Positions 18,082 to 27,715 of a stretch of DNA of 64,000 nucleotides are shown piece by piece (position 1 is the first letter of the stretch; each line of letters opens with the position of its first letter). This stretch comes from CAVQZC01 sp963718315 (lineage in GTDB: Bacteria > Actinomycetota > Thermoleophilia > Gaiellales > JAICJC01). Location of the stretch: contig CAVQZC010000010.1 of NCBI GenBank assembly GCA_963718315.1, positions 377,588 through 441,587 of the forward strand, given 5' to 3'. The notes under the pieces were generated by a model. That model was not told where the DNA came from and made no database searches. It saw nothing but the letters and a program-made list of their open reading frames with translations. Position numbers and translations under genes: made by a program.

Positions 18082-18480
18082 GTGCCGTTCACGCGTAAGA
18101 ACATCAAGGATCTGGAGGACGTTGGCTCGAACTTCGACGGCCCGCCGGACCTGGAGTTCCGCGCGGCGACCAAGGCGCTCGAGCTCGAGCAATCCGGCCT
18201 GACCTACCAGCGCGTCCCTCCCGGTTACCGCTTTCCGTACGGCCACACGCACAAGACGCAGGAGGAGGTGTACGTGGTCGTGCGCGGAAGCGGGCGGATG
18301 AAGGTCGACGACGAGGTCGTCGAGCTCAAGGAATGGGACGCGGTGCGCGTCCCGCCCGGTGCCTGGCGAGGCTACGAGGCCGGGCCGGACGGACTCGAGC
18401 TTCTCGTCGTCGGCGCTCCCAGTCTCGGCGATGCTCCGCGCGAAGACGTCGAGGGCGAGCGCGACTGGTGGGCTGACTAG
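18082..18480 (+). CDS. cupin-domain protein
   Basis: 132 residues from GTG 18082, with GAGGGAGGA just upstream. Cupin motif 1 is complete (PYGHTHKTQEEVYVVVRGSG, metal ligands His-His-Glu). Motif 2, VRVPPGAWRGYEAG, lacks the usual His, so metal binding may be altered. The single beta-barrel covers nearly the whole protein. Substrate unknown. It follows the peptidase E-like gene closely and is ended by a hairpin. Confidence 0.75.
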   Translation: MPFTRKNIKDLEDVGSNFDGPPDLEFRAATKALELEQSGLTYQRVPPGYRFPYGHTHKTQEEVYVVVRGSGRMKVDDEVVELKEWDAVRVPPGAWRGYEAGPDGLELLVVGAPSLGDAPREDVEGERDWWAD

Positions 18481-18484
18481 ACAC

Positions 18485-18517
18485 GCCGGCCCGCCTCCTA
18501 CCTGAGTAGGAGGCCGG
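18485..18517 (+). terminator. hairpin terminator after the cupin gene
   Basis: Stem GCCTCCTAC / GTAGGAGGC with a CTGA loop (18493-18514), extended by CCGG pairing outside. It is not followed by a clear T run. Confidence 0.6.
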
Positions 18518-18618
18518 ATCATCCGCGGGTAGTGGCGTTGATCCGACCTGACTCCGAGGCCATCAGCCAGACGCCTTCGTAGTGTCGATGGTGTTGTCGA
18601 CCAAGAGAAGGAGTCAGC

Positions 18619-20843
18619 ATGTCGCGTGGAAGCCACACCCCCAATCTCGCGGCCCGGATGGGTCGCTGGAGCGCCGCCCACTGGAAGGCAGCGACGTTCG
18701 GCTGGCTCGCCTTCGTGGTCGTCGCGTTTGCCGTCGGCGGCCTGGTCGGGACGAAGGACGCGAATCCGAACACGACGGGGCCGGGCCAGTCCGGCCGCAT
18801 GGACAGGATCCTCAACGCCGGCTTCAAGCAGCCGGCGGGTGAGAGCGTCCTGATCCAGAGCACATCGCTTCGCGTCAGCGATCCCGCCTTCAGAGCTGCA
18901 GTCGAGGATGTCGTCACCCGGGTGTCGAAAGCGACCGACGTCCAGAACGTCCGCTCGCCGTTCGCTTCCCCGAATACGAGTCAGGTTGCGAAGAACGGGC
19001 ACGCAGCGCTGGTCGAGTTCGACATCCGCGGCGACAAGCAGAAAGCGGTCGACAAGATCGCACCCGTCCTCGACCAGCGTCGCCGGTGCGCAGCGTGCTC
19101 ATCCCGGCCTCTTCATCGGCGAGTTCGGGGATGCAAGCGGGGTCAAGGCGGTCGAAACCGCCTACGGGAACGACCTGTCCAAGGCGGGCGCCCTATCGCT
19201 TCCGATCACGCTCGCCATCCTGGTGGTCACGTTCGGTGCGCTGGTGGCGGCGGGCATTCCGCTGCTGCTCGCGCTGACTGCGGTGTTCGCAACCTTCGGG
19301 CTGCTTGCGGTGCCGAGCCACCTGCTGCCGATGGCGCAGCAGGCCTACGCGATGGTGCTCCTGATCGGGCTTGCCGTCGGCGTCGACTACTCGATGTTCT
19401 ACCTGAAGCGCGAGCGCCAGGAGCGCGCGGCGGGGCGCAGCTCGGAGGCCGCACTCGCGGCGGCCGCCGCCACATCCGGGCGCTCGGTGCTCGTCTCCGG
19501 GCTCACGGTGATGGTCGCGATGGCAGGCATGTTCCTGACCGGCGATGCGACATTCGCGTCGCTCGGCCTGGCGACGATCCTCGTGGTGGCCGTCGCCGTG
19601 GTCGGTTCGCTGACCGTCCTGCCGGCCGTGCTCTCGAAGCTGGGCGACAACGTCGACCGGCTGCGCGTCCCGTTCATCAGCCGGCTCAGCGCCGACAACG
19701 GGGAAGGGCGGATCTGGGGCGCGATCGTCGACCGTGTCCTGCGCAGGCCCGTGCTGTCGGCGCTCGTCGCCGGCGGGACGATGGTGGCGCTCGCCGTGCC
19801 GGCGGTCCAGCTCCACATCGCAACGCCGGGGCCGGACACGTTCCCGAAGTCGCTCACCGCCGTCAAGACATACAACCGGATGCAGCAGGCATTCCCGGGC
19901 ACCGCCCTGCCGGCGAACGTCGTCGTGCGCGCACCAAACGTGGACGCGCCGGCGGTGCGCGCGGCGATCGGCCGGCTCGAGCAGCGGGCGCTCGCCAGCG
20001 GCCGGATGTACAGACCGATCACCGTCGCGGTCAACAAGGACGCCACCGTCGCGAACATCACGGTCCCGATCGAGGGCAAGGGGACCGACGCGGCCTCCAA
20101 CGCATCACTCGCCGAGCTGCGAGACGTGATCGTCCCCGAGACGGTCGGCGCACTCCCCGACACCGACGCAGGAGTCACCGGGTTGACGGCACAGTGGAAG
20201 GACCAGGCTGACGCAGCTCAAGTCCACGACGCCACCCGTCGTTGCCTTCGTGCTCGTGTTCGCCTTCGTGCTGATGCTGGTGGCGTTCCGGTCGCTGGTG
20301 ATCGCGGTCAAGGCGATCCTGCTCAACCTGCTGTCGGTCGCCGCCGCGTACGGAGTGCTCGTGCTGGTGTTCCAGCACGGCTACGGCAAGGGCCTGCTCG
20401 GGTTCAGCTCCACCGCGGGAATCGACCCGGTGGTGCCGCTGTTGCTGTTCGTGATCCTGTTCGGCCTCTCGATGGACTACCACGTCTTCATCATCAGCCG
20501 GATCCGCGAGACATATGACCGCGGCGCCGACACCGAGGAGGCGATCAGACACGGGATCAAGTCGACCGCCGGCGTGGTCACGAGCGCCGCCATCGTCATG
20601 GTCAGCGTGTTCGCGATCTTCGCAACGCTCTCGATGCTGTTCTTCAAGCAGTTCGGCGTCGGACTGGCAACGGCGGTTCTGCTCGACGCCACGATCATCC
20701 GCGGGGTGCTCCTACCCTCCACCATGATCCTGCTCGGCGACTGGAACTGGTACCTGCCGCGCTGGCTCGACTGGCTTCCGCACGCCGAGCCCCACGAGCC
20801 GCCCAGTGCCACCGAGAAGAGCCCGGCTCCCGTTTCCGCCTAG
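18619..20843 (+). CDS. MmpL-type RND transporter, two frameshifts
   Basis: Read across shifts near 19075 and 20212 this is one protein of about 740 residues, the normal size. The start ATG 18619 has GGAG seven bases upstream. The order is: N-terminal helix (FGWLAFVVVAFAVGG), first external domain, six-helix bundle with the proton-relay motif GVDYSMFYLKRERQE, second external domain (PGPDTFPKSLTAVKTYNRM), then the second bundle with GLSMDYHVFIISRIRE. The paired GxDYxxF/GxSMDYxVF motifs are diagnostic of MMPL proteins, which export lipids or antimicrobials. No substrate clue is nearby; a terminator follows. The conserved frames resume at once after each shift, so I treat the breaks as read errors. 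Confidence 0.85.
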
Positions 20844-20851
20844 TCGCACGA

Positions 20852-20887
20852 CCTCGACGGCCCCTCTGGAGCGAGGGGTCGTCGAGG
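20852..20887 (+). terminator. intrinsic terminator after mmpL
   Basis: 14-bp stem from CCTCGACGGCCCCT to AGGGGTCGTCGAGG, one G-U pair, 8-base loop, starting eight bases after the stop codon. Confidence 0.75.
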
Positions 20888-20935
20888 CGTAGGCTCCGCG
20901 GGGTTCTTGGAACTCAGCTGAGCGGGGAGATCAAC

Positions 20936-21280
20936 ATGAGCGACGACCAGGCAGCACCCGAGACGAAAGGCGTTACGTCCGAGATCCTGGCAACGGTCGA
21001 CCTTGGCCCTGAGATCGAGGGCATGGCCGGGCGACAACTCCGGATGCGTATGGTGACCATCGAGCCTCAAGGTGTGTTCGGTCCGATTCATGACCATAAA
21101 GACAGACCGGGCATTGTCTACATCCTGCAAGGGACGATTACCGACCATCGTGATGGAGTCGCAACCGACTACGGGCCTGGAGTGGGCTGGCCCGAGGATC
21201 GCAACACAACACACTGGCTCGAGAACAGAGGAACGGTTCCGGCGGTGGAGATCTCGGTCGATATCGTCAGGCACGACTAA
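20936..21280 (+). CDS. small cupin protein
   Basis: 114 residues from ATG 20936, with GGGGAG eight bases upstream. One cupin barrel: motif 1 is FGPIHDHKDRPGIVYILQGT (His-His, Glu replaced by Ile/Val region), motif 2 is THWLENRGTVPAVEI with a conserved His. This is the pattern of the many uncharacterised monocupins that bind a divalent metal. It stands alone between a terminator and a duplicated region; function unknown. Confidence 0.75.
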   Translation: MSDDQAAPETKGVTSEILATVDLGPEIEGMAGRQLRMRMVTIEPQGVFGPIHDHKDRPGIVYILQGTITDHRDGVATDYGPGVGWPEDRNTTHWLENRGTVPAVEISVDIVRHD

Positions 21281-21409
21281 CCTCATGGCCGATTGAGTGA
21301 GACCGTTTGATTCGTCGGTGTGTTGCTCCGTGGCTCTCTATAAACACGCGACATGGATCGAGCCGGTGACCTGACGCCGCCGTTGTCGCCTGACTAGCGC
21401 ACACCCTGG

Positions 21410-21556
21410 CCGGGGCGTATCGTTTGGGCCATGAAACCGGCAGTCCTGCTGTTGGCACTGAGCGTCGGCCTGGCCGCCGCGCCCGGGGCGTATCGTTTGG
21501 GCCATGAAACCGGCAGTCCTGCTGTCGGCCCTGAGCGTCGCCCTGGCAGCCGGATG
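21410..21556 (+). repeat. 73-bp tandem duplication covering a gene start
   Basis: The first 43 bases of each unit are identical (21410-21452 and 21483-21525), including GGGCGTATCGTTTGGGCC and the following ATG. The remainder of the unit differs at only a few positions. The offset of 73 is not a multiple of three, so the upstream copy of the signal-peptide start reads into a different frame. Confidence 0.85.
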
Positions 21557-21680
21557 CACTGGCACCTCATCCTCCCAACCGCCGCCCGCCGGCGGGTGCG
21601 CGAGGACAGCGTTCCGCGATGCGATCGAGGAGTTCGGCGCCCCGAGCCGGTCCTGGTGGGGCCGGCCGGATGCTGGGTAG
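21504..21680 (+). CDS. very small lipoprotein
   Basis: 58 residues. ATG 21504 lies in the second copy of the duplication. The signal peptide MKPAVLLSALSVALAAGC gives a clean lipobox with Cys18; the mature chain is only about 40 residues (CARTAFRDAIEEFGAPSRSW). It may be a complete small lipoprotein or the N-terminal end of a truncated one. The stop overlaps the next gene by 11 bases. An alternative start in the first repeat copy (21431) gives a frame without a lipobox. Confidence 0.5.
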   Translation: MKPAVLLSALSVALAAGCTGTSSSQPPPAGGCARTAFRDAIEEFGAPSRSWWGRPDAG

Positions 21681-21999
21681 CGTGGGTACAGCGCTCGACG
21701 AGTCGCACCGGAGGCGCCGGCGAGGCCTGCTGCTCGTGGGATCCATCATCCTCGTGGCGCTGCTCGCCGCATCGGTCTGGATTCCCACGCTGACCCACCG
21801 GGTGCAGGCGAGCGGTTGCTACACCGAGTTCGGGCTACTCCGGGGAGGGGGTCTCGCCCACTGCAGCCACTACGAGGCCCAGGTGCGCACGTACCCGAAC
21901 GGACAGCGCGACTTCCGCCTTGCGGCTCTCGGAGTCGCGCTACTCATGCTGATGCCGCTGCTCGGTCCCCGTGTCAGGCGCGGCGCTTCTCGAGCCTGA
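21670..21999 (+). CDS. two-helix membrane protein
   Basis: 109 residues from ATG 21670, overlapping the preceding stop. Helix 1 (LLLVGSIILVALLAASVWI) follows a basic RRRRR start. An outer loop of about 45 residues contains two cysteines (GCYTEFG and AHCSHYE). Helix 2 is LAALGVALLMLMPLLGP. The topology is in-out-in with basic ends inside. Function unknown. Its 3' end overlaps the minus-strand gene ending at 21974. Confidence 0.55.
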   Translation: MLGSVGTALDESHRRRRRGLLLVGSIILVALLAASVWIPTLTHRVQASGCYTEFGLLRGGGLAHCSHYEAQVRTYPNGQRDFRLAALGVALLMLMPLLGPRVRRGASRA

Positions 22000-22153
22000 G
22001 CTCGATGAACCCCTCTCCCGCCCACGCCTCCAGCGGCGTGGACTCCGTGGTGATCAGCTTGCTGATCGCCTCGCGTCCATCGTTCGCCTCGATCGTGATC
22101 AGGAACGGCTCGGCCAGTCGGAGCCCGGATATGGTGATCTCGTACGTCGGCAC
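21974..22153 (-). CDS. small conserved-looking protein, 59 residues
   Basis: GTG at 22153 starts PTYEITISGLRLAEPFLITI and continues with NDGREAISKLITTE, ending LRLEKRRA. The regular beta-alpha-beta pattern, balanced composition and coding-type codon use make it a credible gene despite its size. It overlaps tail to tail by 26 bases with the membrane-protein gene. I do not recognise the family. Confidence 0.5.
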   Translation of the reverse strand: MPTYEITISGLRLAEPFLITIEANDGREAISKLITTESTPLEAWAGEGFIELRLEKRRA

Positions 22154-22182
22154 CGGCTGAGTCTATCCGCCGCCGGGCAAGA

Positions 22183-22464
22183 CTAGGGCCGGCGGTGGTT
22201 ACGGCCGGTCGTGAGCCCGGTGGCGTAGCGGCGGCCACCGGACACGTGCCTGCCGAGGTCGTCGACGACAGCCACGCTGGCGATGTGCGCCCGCGCGACG
22301 GCGGTGCAATCGTCGGTCCTGATCCAGTCGCGGCCGAGACGCGAGCCGCCGTCGATGAAGTCGTCGATCGCGGCCTCGGCGTCGGCTCTGGTCTCGAAGC
22401 TCACAGGATGCTGCACGCCGTTGGCGAGCGTCAGGATCACGCCCGGTTGGTGCTCGTCGCTCAT
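22183..22464 (-). CDS. small soluble protein of unknown function
   Basis: 93 residues from ATG 22464, with GGAGG eight bases upstream; the longer frame to 22566 is rejected. The sequence (ILTLANGVQHPVSFETRADA, then AAIDDFIDGGSRLGRDWI) suggests a compact alpha/beta domain, possibly metal- or nucleotide-independent. It lies 30 bases upstream of the 59-residue gene on the same strand, so the two may form a mini-operon. Confidence 0.6.
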   Translation of the reverse strand: MSDEHQPGVILTLANGVQHPVSFETRADAEAAIDDFIDGGSRLGRDWIRTDDCTAVARAHIASVAVVDDLGRHVSGGRRYATGLTTGRNHRRP

Positions 22465-22773
22465 CAGTTGCCTCCGTGCGTCGCTGGGATTGGGCCGGCC
22501 CGGTGCCGGCAGCGTGAGCGATATCGCGGGGAGGAGCCGATCAGGGGCAGAAACCGGCGTACACACGCAACAGGCGCTGGCCGCGTGGAACCACGGTAGC
22601 AGTTGACCACGGCCGGTCGGAAGCGGGCCGGCGCGGGGCCCCTGCTACAGTGAATGTCCCGTTGGGGACGCCTGCCGCTTGGTAGCACGCCGAGATCGGC
22701 TTCCACGCTGCCAGCCACCCTCATCAGATCGGCGATCCTCGCTCCAGGATCGTCTCGAACGAGAGGAAGCGCG
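22465..22773. other. intergenic between divergent small genes
   Basis: This holds promoters for the minus-strand gene starting at 22464 and the plus-strand pair at 22774 and 22848. No other feature recognised. Confidence 0.4.
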
Positions 22774-22848
22774 ATGGATGCTCTGTTGGCAGCGCGACTC
22801 CGGGCAACCGTCACGACCGGCCGAGCGCCGCTCGGAGCCTGCGCCTGA
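22774..22848 (+). CDS. possible 24-residue upstream peptide
   Basis: ATG 22774 has AGAGGAAG at seven bases and its TGA overlaps the ATG of the next gene (TGATG at 22846-22850). The peptide MDALLAARLRATVTTG... has no known relative. It may serve only to couple translation of the 92-residue protein. Confidence 0.3.
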   Translation: MDALLAARLRATVTTGRAPLGACA

Positions 22849-23126
22849 TGGCCCGGCGACGCCCCCGGACAGCCGGGAACCACTACGAGAAGCGGCCGTC
22901 GAGGTCGCAAACCCCACCGGCACCGGCGCCGCCGGGCGCCGGCCTGAGCGGCCCCGACGCTCGCCTACTCGCCGACCGGATCGCCACCACCCAGCAGCGC
23001 TACCGGATCGTCGCGATCCGGCTCCTGCAGGCGCGGACGTGCGGCGTGGTCGTCGTCGACAGCCAGACCGGGCGCGAGTACGTGCTCCAGGAATCCGACC
23101 ACTGGAACAGGCTGCTCGCCGGCTGA
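22848..23126 (+). CDS. small protein of unknown function
   Basis: 92 residues. The N-terminal third is basic and proline-rich, probably disordered. Residues 38-92 form a compact domain (LADRIATTQQRYRIVAIRLL, then VVVVDSQTGREYVLQ). No signal peptide or known motif. The gene ends 24 bases before the end of the convergent large membrane-protein gene. Confidence 0.5.
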   Translation: MARRRPRTAGNHYEKRPSRSQTPPAPAPPGAGLSGPDARLLADRIATTQQRYRIVAIRLLQARTCGVVVVDSQTGREYVLQESDHWNRLLAG

Positions 23127-23149
23127 GCGCGGCGTGCGGCTGCGCTCGA

Positions 23150-25432
23150 TCAGCCGGACGAGTTGGGGTTGAACCGGAAGATGACGAACCGGCCCGACGA
23201 CGTGGGCACGTTGACCGGGTCCTCGTACACCTTGTGAAGCTGCGGGTCGGCCTCGAGCTGCTTGAGCACCGCCGGCGACCAGCTCTTGATCGGGAACACG
23301 ACGTAGTTGACGCCCTGCTTGCGCAGGATCTGCCGGCGGGTCGCCTCGGGAGTGGTCGGGTGGTAGAAGGAGATCACCAGGCCCCGCCGCCGGGCCGGCT
23401 GATCACGCGGTGTGGCCCGCGTGTGATCCTGCGGCAACCCCACGGTGTACGCCGTGACGCGCCCGACCAGCTGGTAGGAGATGCCCTCGTCGGGCGGCGC
23501 CCAGTACGGCGCCATCACGACCGGGAACGGGGACTTGTCGTGGTTGTGGAAGAACTGGAGCAAGCCGGCGCTAAGCTCGTTCACCTTCGGCTTCTTGTAG
23601 GAGCCGTTGCGCAGGATCGACACCACGCTGTGCCCGCTGTAGGCGTACGGGCCGACCAGCCCCGCGGCGACCAGGAGCACCACCGCACCCCATGAGGGCA
23701 CCGGCCCCAGCGGCCGCACCGAACGGTCGCGATCGAGCACGCACCACACCAGGGCCACCACCCCGACGGCGGTGACCGCCATCACGGCCAGGTCGGCTCC
23801 GGTGAACACCCACAGCCAGCCGCGGATGTGCTCCCCGCTGATGTAGTGGCCGGGGGTGGTGCCATAGACGAGCCGCCCTTTGGCCCAGATCCAGTCCCAG
23901 CGCGAGATCACGTACGAGATCAGCGCCACTCCGGCTGCGGTCAGCCACAGGTAGAGCGGCCGGCGCCCGCGGAGGTAGACAGCCGCCAGGCCGATCACGA
24001 TCGCCGTGATGTAGATCGCCGGTGGCACCTTGGCGAAGCGCGCGATCTGGCCGCCGGCGATGGCGTGCTGGAGTACGAGGCCGACGCCGGGCGTCGCGAT
24101 CACCGCCAGGGTGGTGATCACCATCGCGGCCGGCAGATGGTACGGCGACCGCCGGCGGAACAGGATCACCACCGCCGCGATCATGCCGAGCAGGATCTCC
24201 GGCCGGTGCTCCAGGATGACCAGCCCCGAGGTCGCGAACTGATGGTGGCGGAAGGTCATCCACTGCGACGCCAGCCCGGGGGCTCGCACGACCTTCTCCC
24301 CACCCCGGATCGCGGTCAGGTACACGCCGGCGAACACGATCATGGTGACCAGGATCGAGCCGGCCAGCGCCGGCCACGCCCGTGGACGCAGCAGGACGAC
24401 CGCCAGGATCAACGGCACCAGGATGATGCTCGAGGTGTCGTGGAGAAGCGCTATCAGGGTTGCGGAGATGATCGTCCAGACAACCCACATCCGGGCTCCG
24501 CCCTGTTCCCGGTAGAGATGGTTCAGGATCACGATCACCGCCGGGAACATCACGAGCAGCGTGAAGTAGGGCGGCTGCTTCGCCAGGCTCAGTTCGGGCG
24601 GAAACGACATCACATCCCAACACGTGATGAGCGCCGCCGCCAGCCCCACCGGCGGGTTCGCCAGCGATCGGCCAAGCGCATAGGCGGCGATCGGGATGAA
24701 CAGCGCAAAGGCCGGCGTCAGGTTCTGATAGTCAAGGGTCGCGTCGCCGCCGGTGATAGTCATCGCGCCGGCCTCGACCGCGTGCATGATCGGGAATGCG
24801 TACCCGGCGTGCGCATGCCCGTCGCGGTACGGCGAGATGCCGGAGATGCTGATACCGGGAAGCGCGAGCAGCTTGCGGATCAGCCCGGCATGGAACAGCG
24901 CGTCGCCCCAGATCGAGGGCACGTAGCGCGTCGCGATCCCGGTGAACAGAAAGGCGCCCGTGAGCACGCCCGCCGGCTCCCAGGGGATCTGCTTGGTCAA
25001 CGGCCGCGGGTCCCACGACACCGCCAGCGCCGACGGGACGAGCACGACCACGACGATCCACCGAAACGGCGTGTGCACGACCAGCCCGAGGGCGAACGGG
25101 ACTGTCCACGCGGCCAGCCCGATCAGAGGAATCAGGCCGAGCAGCTCAGGCGTCGAGACGCGCGCCCGCACACCCGAGACGGTCGCCAGGGCGAGGCCCG
25201 GCAGGCCCAGCGCGATGACCGTCGCGAACACCAGTCCAAGCTGGCCCGAGAGCTGGAACACCAGCCGGCAGAGCACGCACGCGACGACCAGGCAGCCGAA
25301 CCGCCAGGCCAGCGCAGCCGGCGCGACACGCACCAGGCGGAGTCCCCCGGCTTGTGCTGGGGCGGGTTCGATTGCGGGTTCTTGCACCAGGAACGTATCG
25401 GGCGCCGTCTGGTTGGCGGCGCCGCCCGGCAA
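23150..25432 (-). CDS. large polytopic membrane protein, glycosyltransferase-like (DUF6541-type layout)
   Basis: 760 residues, uninterrupted. About 15 membrane helices are followed by a soluble C-terminal tail of about 140 residues. After the first helices comes a loop with RYVPSIWGDALFHAGLIRKL, and later YPFPIMHAVEAG-like HAGYAFPIMHAVEAG. The acidic Asp near the first outer loop (WGDALFH) is in the position used for lipid-linked sugar catalysis in GT-C enzymes. The tail (GVNYVVFPIKSWSPAVLKQL, RFVIFRF) resembles the C-terminal domain of mannosyltransferase-like surface-glycan enzymes. It is divergent from the YfhO-like gene, another GT-C-associated protein, so both probably act on cell-surface glycans. 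Family assignment is tentative. Confidence 0.6.
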   Translation of the reverse strand: MPGGAANQTAPDTFLVQEPAIEPAPAQAGGLRLVRVAPAALAWRFGCLVVACVLCRLVFQLSGQLGLVFATVIALGLPGLALATVSGVRARVSTPELLGLIPLIGLAAWTVPFALGLVVHTPFRWIVVVVLVPSALAVSWDPRPLTKQIPWEPAGVLTGAFLFTGIATRYVPSIWGDALFHAGLIRKLLALPGISISGISPYRDGHAHAGYAFPIMHAVEAGAMTITGGDATLDYQNLTPAFALFIPIAAYALGRSLANPPVGLAAALITCWDVMSFPPELSLAKQPPYFTLLVMFPAVIVILNHLYREQGGARMWVVWTIISATLIALLHDTSSIILVPLILAVVLLRPRAWPALAGSILVTMIVFAGVYLTAIRGGEKVVRAPGLASQWMTFRHHQFATSGLVILEHRPEILLGMIAAVVILFRRRSPYHLPAAMVITTLAVIATPGVGLVLQHAIAGGQIARFAKVPPAIYITAIVIGLAAVYLRGRRPLYLWLTAAGVALISYVISRWDWIWAKGRLVYGTTPGHYISGEHIRGWLWVFTGADLAVMAVTAVGVVALVWCVLDRDRSVRPLGPVPSWGAVVLLVAAGLVGPYAYSGHSVVSILRNGSYKKPKVNELSAGLLQFFHNHDKSPFPVVMAPYWAPPDEGISYQLVGRVTAYTVGLPQDHTRATPRDQPARRRGLVISFYHPTTPEATRRQILRKQGVNYVVFPIKSWSPAVLKQLEADPQLHKVYEDPVNVPTSSGRFVIFRFNPNSSG

Positions 25433-25458
25433 ATACTAAGCGGTCGCTCCGCTGACAT

Positions 25459-27706
25459 GTGCCAGCAGATCGCCTGAAGCTTGCCGGGGGGTACCGATGC
25501 GACAATGGGCGCCTGACCACGTCTGCTGCTCATCCCATCTCGCGGTCGTATCCGCGCCTGACGACCGCCGTGCGAGGGCTTGCGGCTCCCGCGGCGCTGA
25601 CGATCATCTGGGCGTACCTGATCCACGGCTGGTACGTGCGGACGCCGATGGTCGGCAACGACCTGCGTGAGCTGTGGGTGCCGACCTGGGGGTACCTCGG
25701 GCAGAGCCTCTCCAACGGCCACGTCCCGCTCTGGGATCCCCACATCCTGTCCGGGCGACCATTCGCCGCCGACCCCCAGTCGGGCTGGCTGTACCTGATG
25801 CCGATGGCGCTGTTCACCGCGCTGCCGGCCCACACCGCGATCAAGCTGATGGTGGTGCTCCCGCCGCTGCTCGCGGCCCTCGCCCTGTACGCGTTCTGCC
25901 GGATCGAGGGGATGCCCCGCATCGCCGGCTTCTGCGGCGGCGCCGCACTGCTTGGCCTGACCACGCCGGAGGCGGTGCTCCTGCGCACGCCCTTCGAGGC
26001 GACGCTGCTGTACGCGATGACGACCCTCGCCTGCGCCGCCTGGCTGCTGCGGGCCCGGCGGACGGTGACGCGGGCGTGCGCGCTGGTGGCGTTCGGCCTC
26101 TCCTACTCGCAGGCGATGTCGGCGCACCTGTCGCTGGGGTTGCTGGAGGTGACGTTGCTGACGGGCGGGTACCTGCTGGTGAAGGTGATCCCCGCTCTGC
26201 GCGGGCAGGGTCGCCGCGAGATCCTCCGCGCCGCCGGCCTGGCGGCGGGTCTGGCACTCGCCACCGTGCTGATCTCCGCCGGCGTGCTGCTGCCCCGGCT
26301 GGCGCTGATCTCACGCACCGACCTTGCTCAGGGCTACGACCATGCCTGGCGAGTCGGCCTCGCCCTCGCCGGGCTCAACGTGACGGCGATGCCGGTGCAG
26401 CACGCCTCCACGGTGCCCTCCTGGCCGCTCTGGCTGCTGGTCGACTCGGGCGCTCAGCTCCCGGTGCTGGCCGGCGTGCTCGTGGTGATCGGCCTGCTCT
26501 CCCGCCGCCGCGGTCTGGCGGTCATGCTGGCCGTGCTCGCGGTGATCGGCTACCTGCTGACGCTTGCAGCCGTCGCCGACCGCGTGCCGGTCTCGTGGTC
26601 GCGCTTCACCATCGTCGACTTCTACCGCCACGCGCCCAGCTGGTTCGGCTACCTGGTGTTTGCAACGCTGGCGCTGCTCACTGCGCTGGGCACCGAGAGG
26701 GTGATGGAGTGGCTCGACGAGCGCCAGAGCCGGATGCCGGCAGCGGCCGTCGTGACCGGCGCGGTGGCCGTGGTGATCGGCCTTCAGCTGGTGGTCGGCC
26801 TGCCCAGCGCCAAGGCGCCGATCGGCGCACCCAACACGCTATGGAGCCCGAAGAGCGTCGAGGGCAAGTCGTTGGGCAACATCGGCAGCGTCGCCTACCA
26901 GAAGCAGTTCCAGGGTGACGGGCAGGATCGCCCTCTACTTCCACACCGGCACCCGCTGGAAGCCGTTCAGCAGCGCATTCCCGGCACCGGCGAGCTCGAT
27001 GTTCAACGTGTCGGACATCGCGGGTACCGACACCGTCTCGGGCTACGACGCCGTTCAGCTGGCCGACTACTGGCAGGCGATCCGCAAGTACGACCAAAAG
27101 CTCCTGCCCTACGACCGCACCGCGCTCGATCACCTGACCCCGTCGTTCGCCGATCTGCTCGACGTCGGCTGGTGGATCGCTCCCAGCTACCTGCCTGGGC
27201 CTGCGGGTGCAACGCTGCACGACTCACGGCCCTCGGCGAAGATGTGGCGGCTGCCGAATCCCGGGCTGGCCTCGCTCTACCCGGCCTGGCGGTCGGCATC
27301 CAGCAACTCCGGGGCCCAGTACCAGGTGACGTCGCCGAGGTTCGATGCGCGGAGCACGTTGCTGGTTCCGGGACTCGCGGCGGGCGGCACGCCCGGACGG
27401 CGCGTGAACGTTCACACCCAGGTGTCCGACCAGGGCACCGTGCACGCCACCACCAGCGGAGCGGGCCTGCTGCTGGTGCGCAACGCCTACGACCCGGGAT
27501 GGCATGCCACCATCGACGGGCACTCGACACGGGTCTACGCCGCCGACGGCTTCCTGACCGGCGTCAAGGTGCCGGCCGGGACCCACCACGTCGTGCTCAC
27601 CTACGAGGACCCGCTGGTCTTCTGGGGCCTGGGCCTGAGCGTGGCGGCCATCGTTCTCATCCTCGGCGGCGGGATCGGCTACGAGGTGCTGCGCCGCCGG
27701 CGATGA
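25459..27706 (+). CDS. YfhO-family membrane protein, one frameshift
   Basis: About 748 residues across a shift near 26915. It has roughly 11-12 helices in the first 450 residues, then a soluble domain, then one last helix (FWGLGLSVAAIVLILGG). The first outer loop, VGNDLRELWVPTWGYL then PLWDPHILSGRPF, and the late motif RNAYDPGWHATIDGHSTRVY with VPAGTHHVVLTYEDP are the YfhO signatures. YfhO proteins help glycosylate lipoteichoic acid or other envelope polymers in Firmicutes; the substrate here is unknown. The start is uncertain: GTG 25459 is the longest choice, and GTG near 25570 is possible. Downstream of the shift the frame is clean to TGA at 27706. Confidence 0.75.
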
Positions 27707-27715
27707 GCCGCGTGC

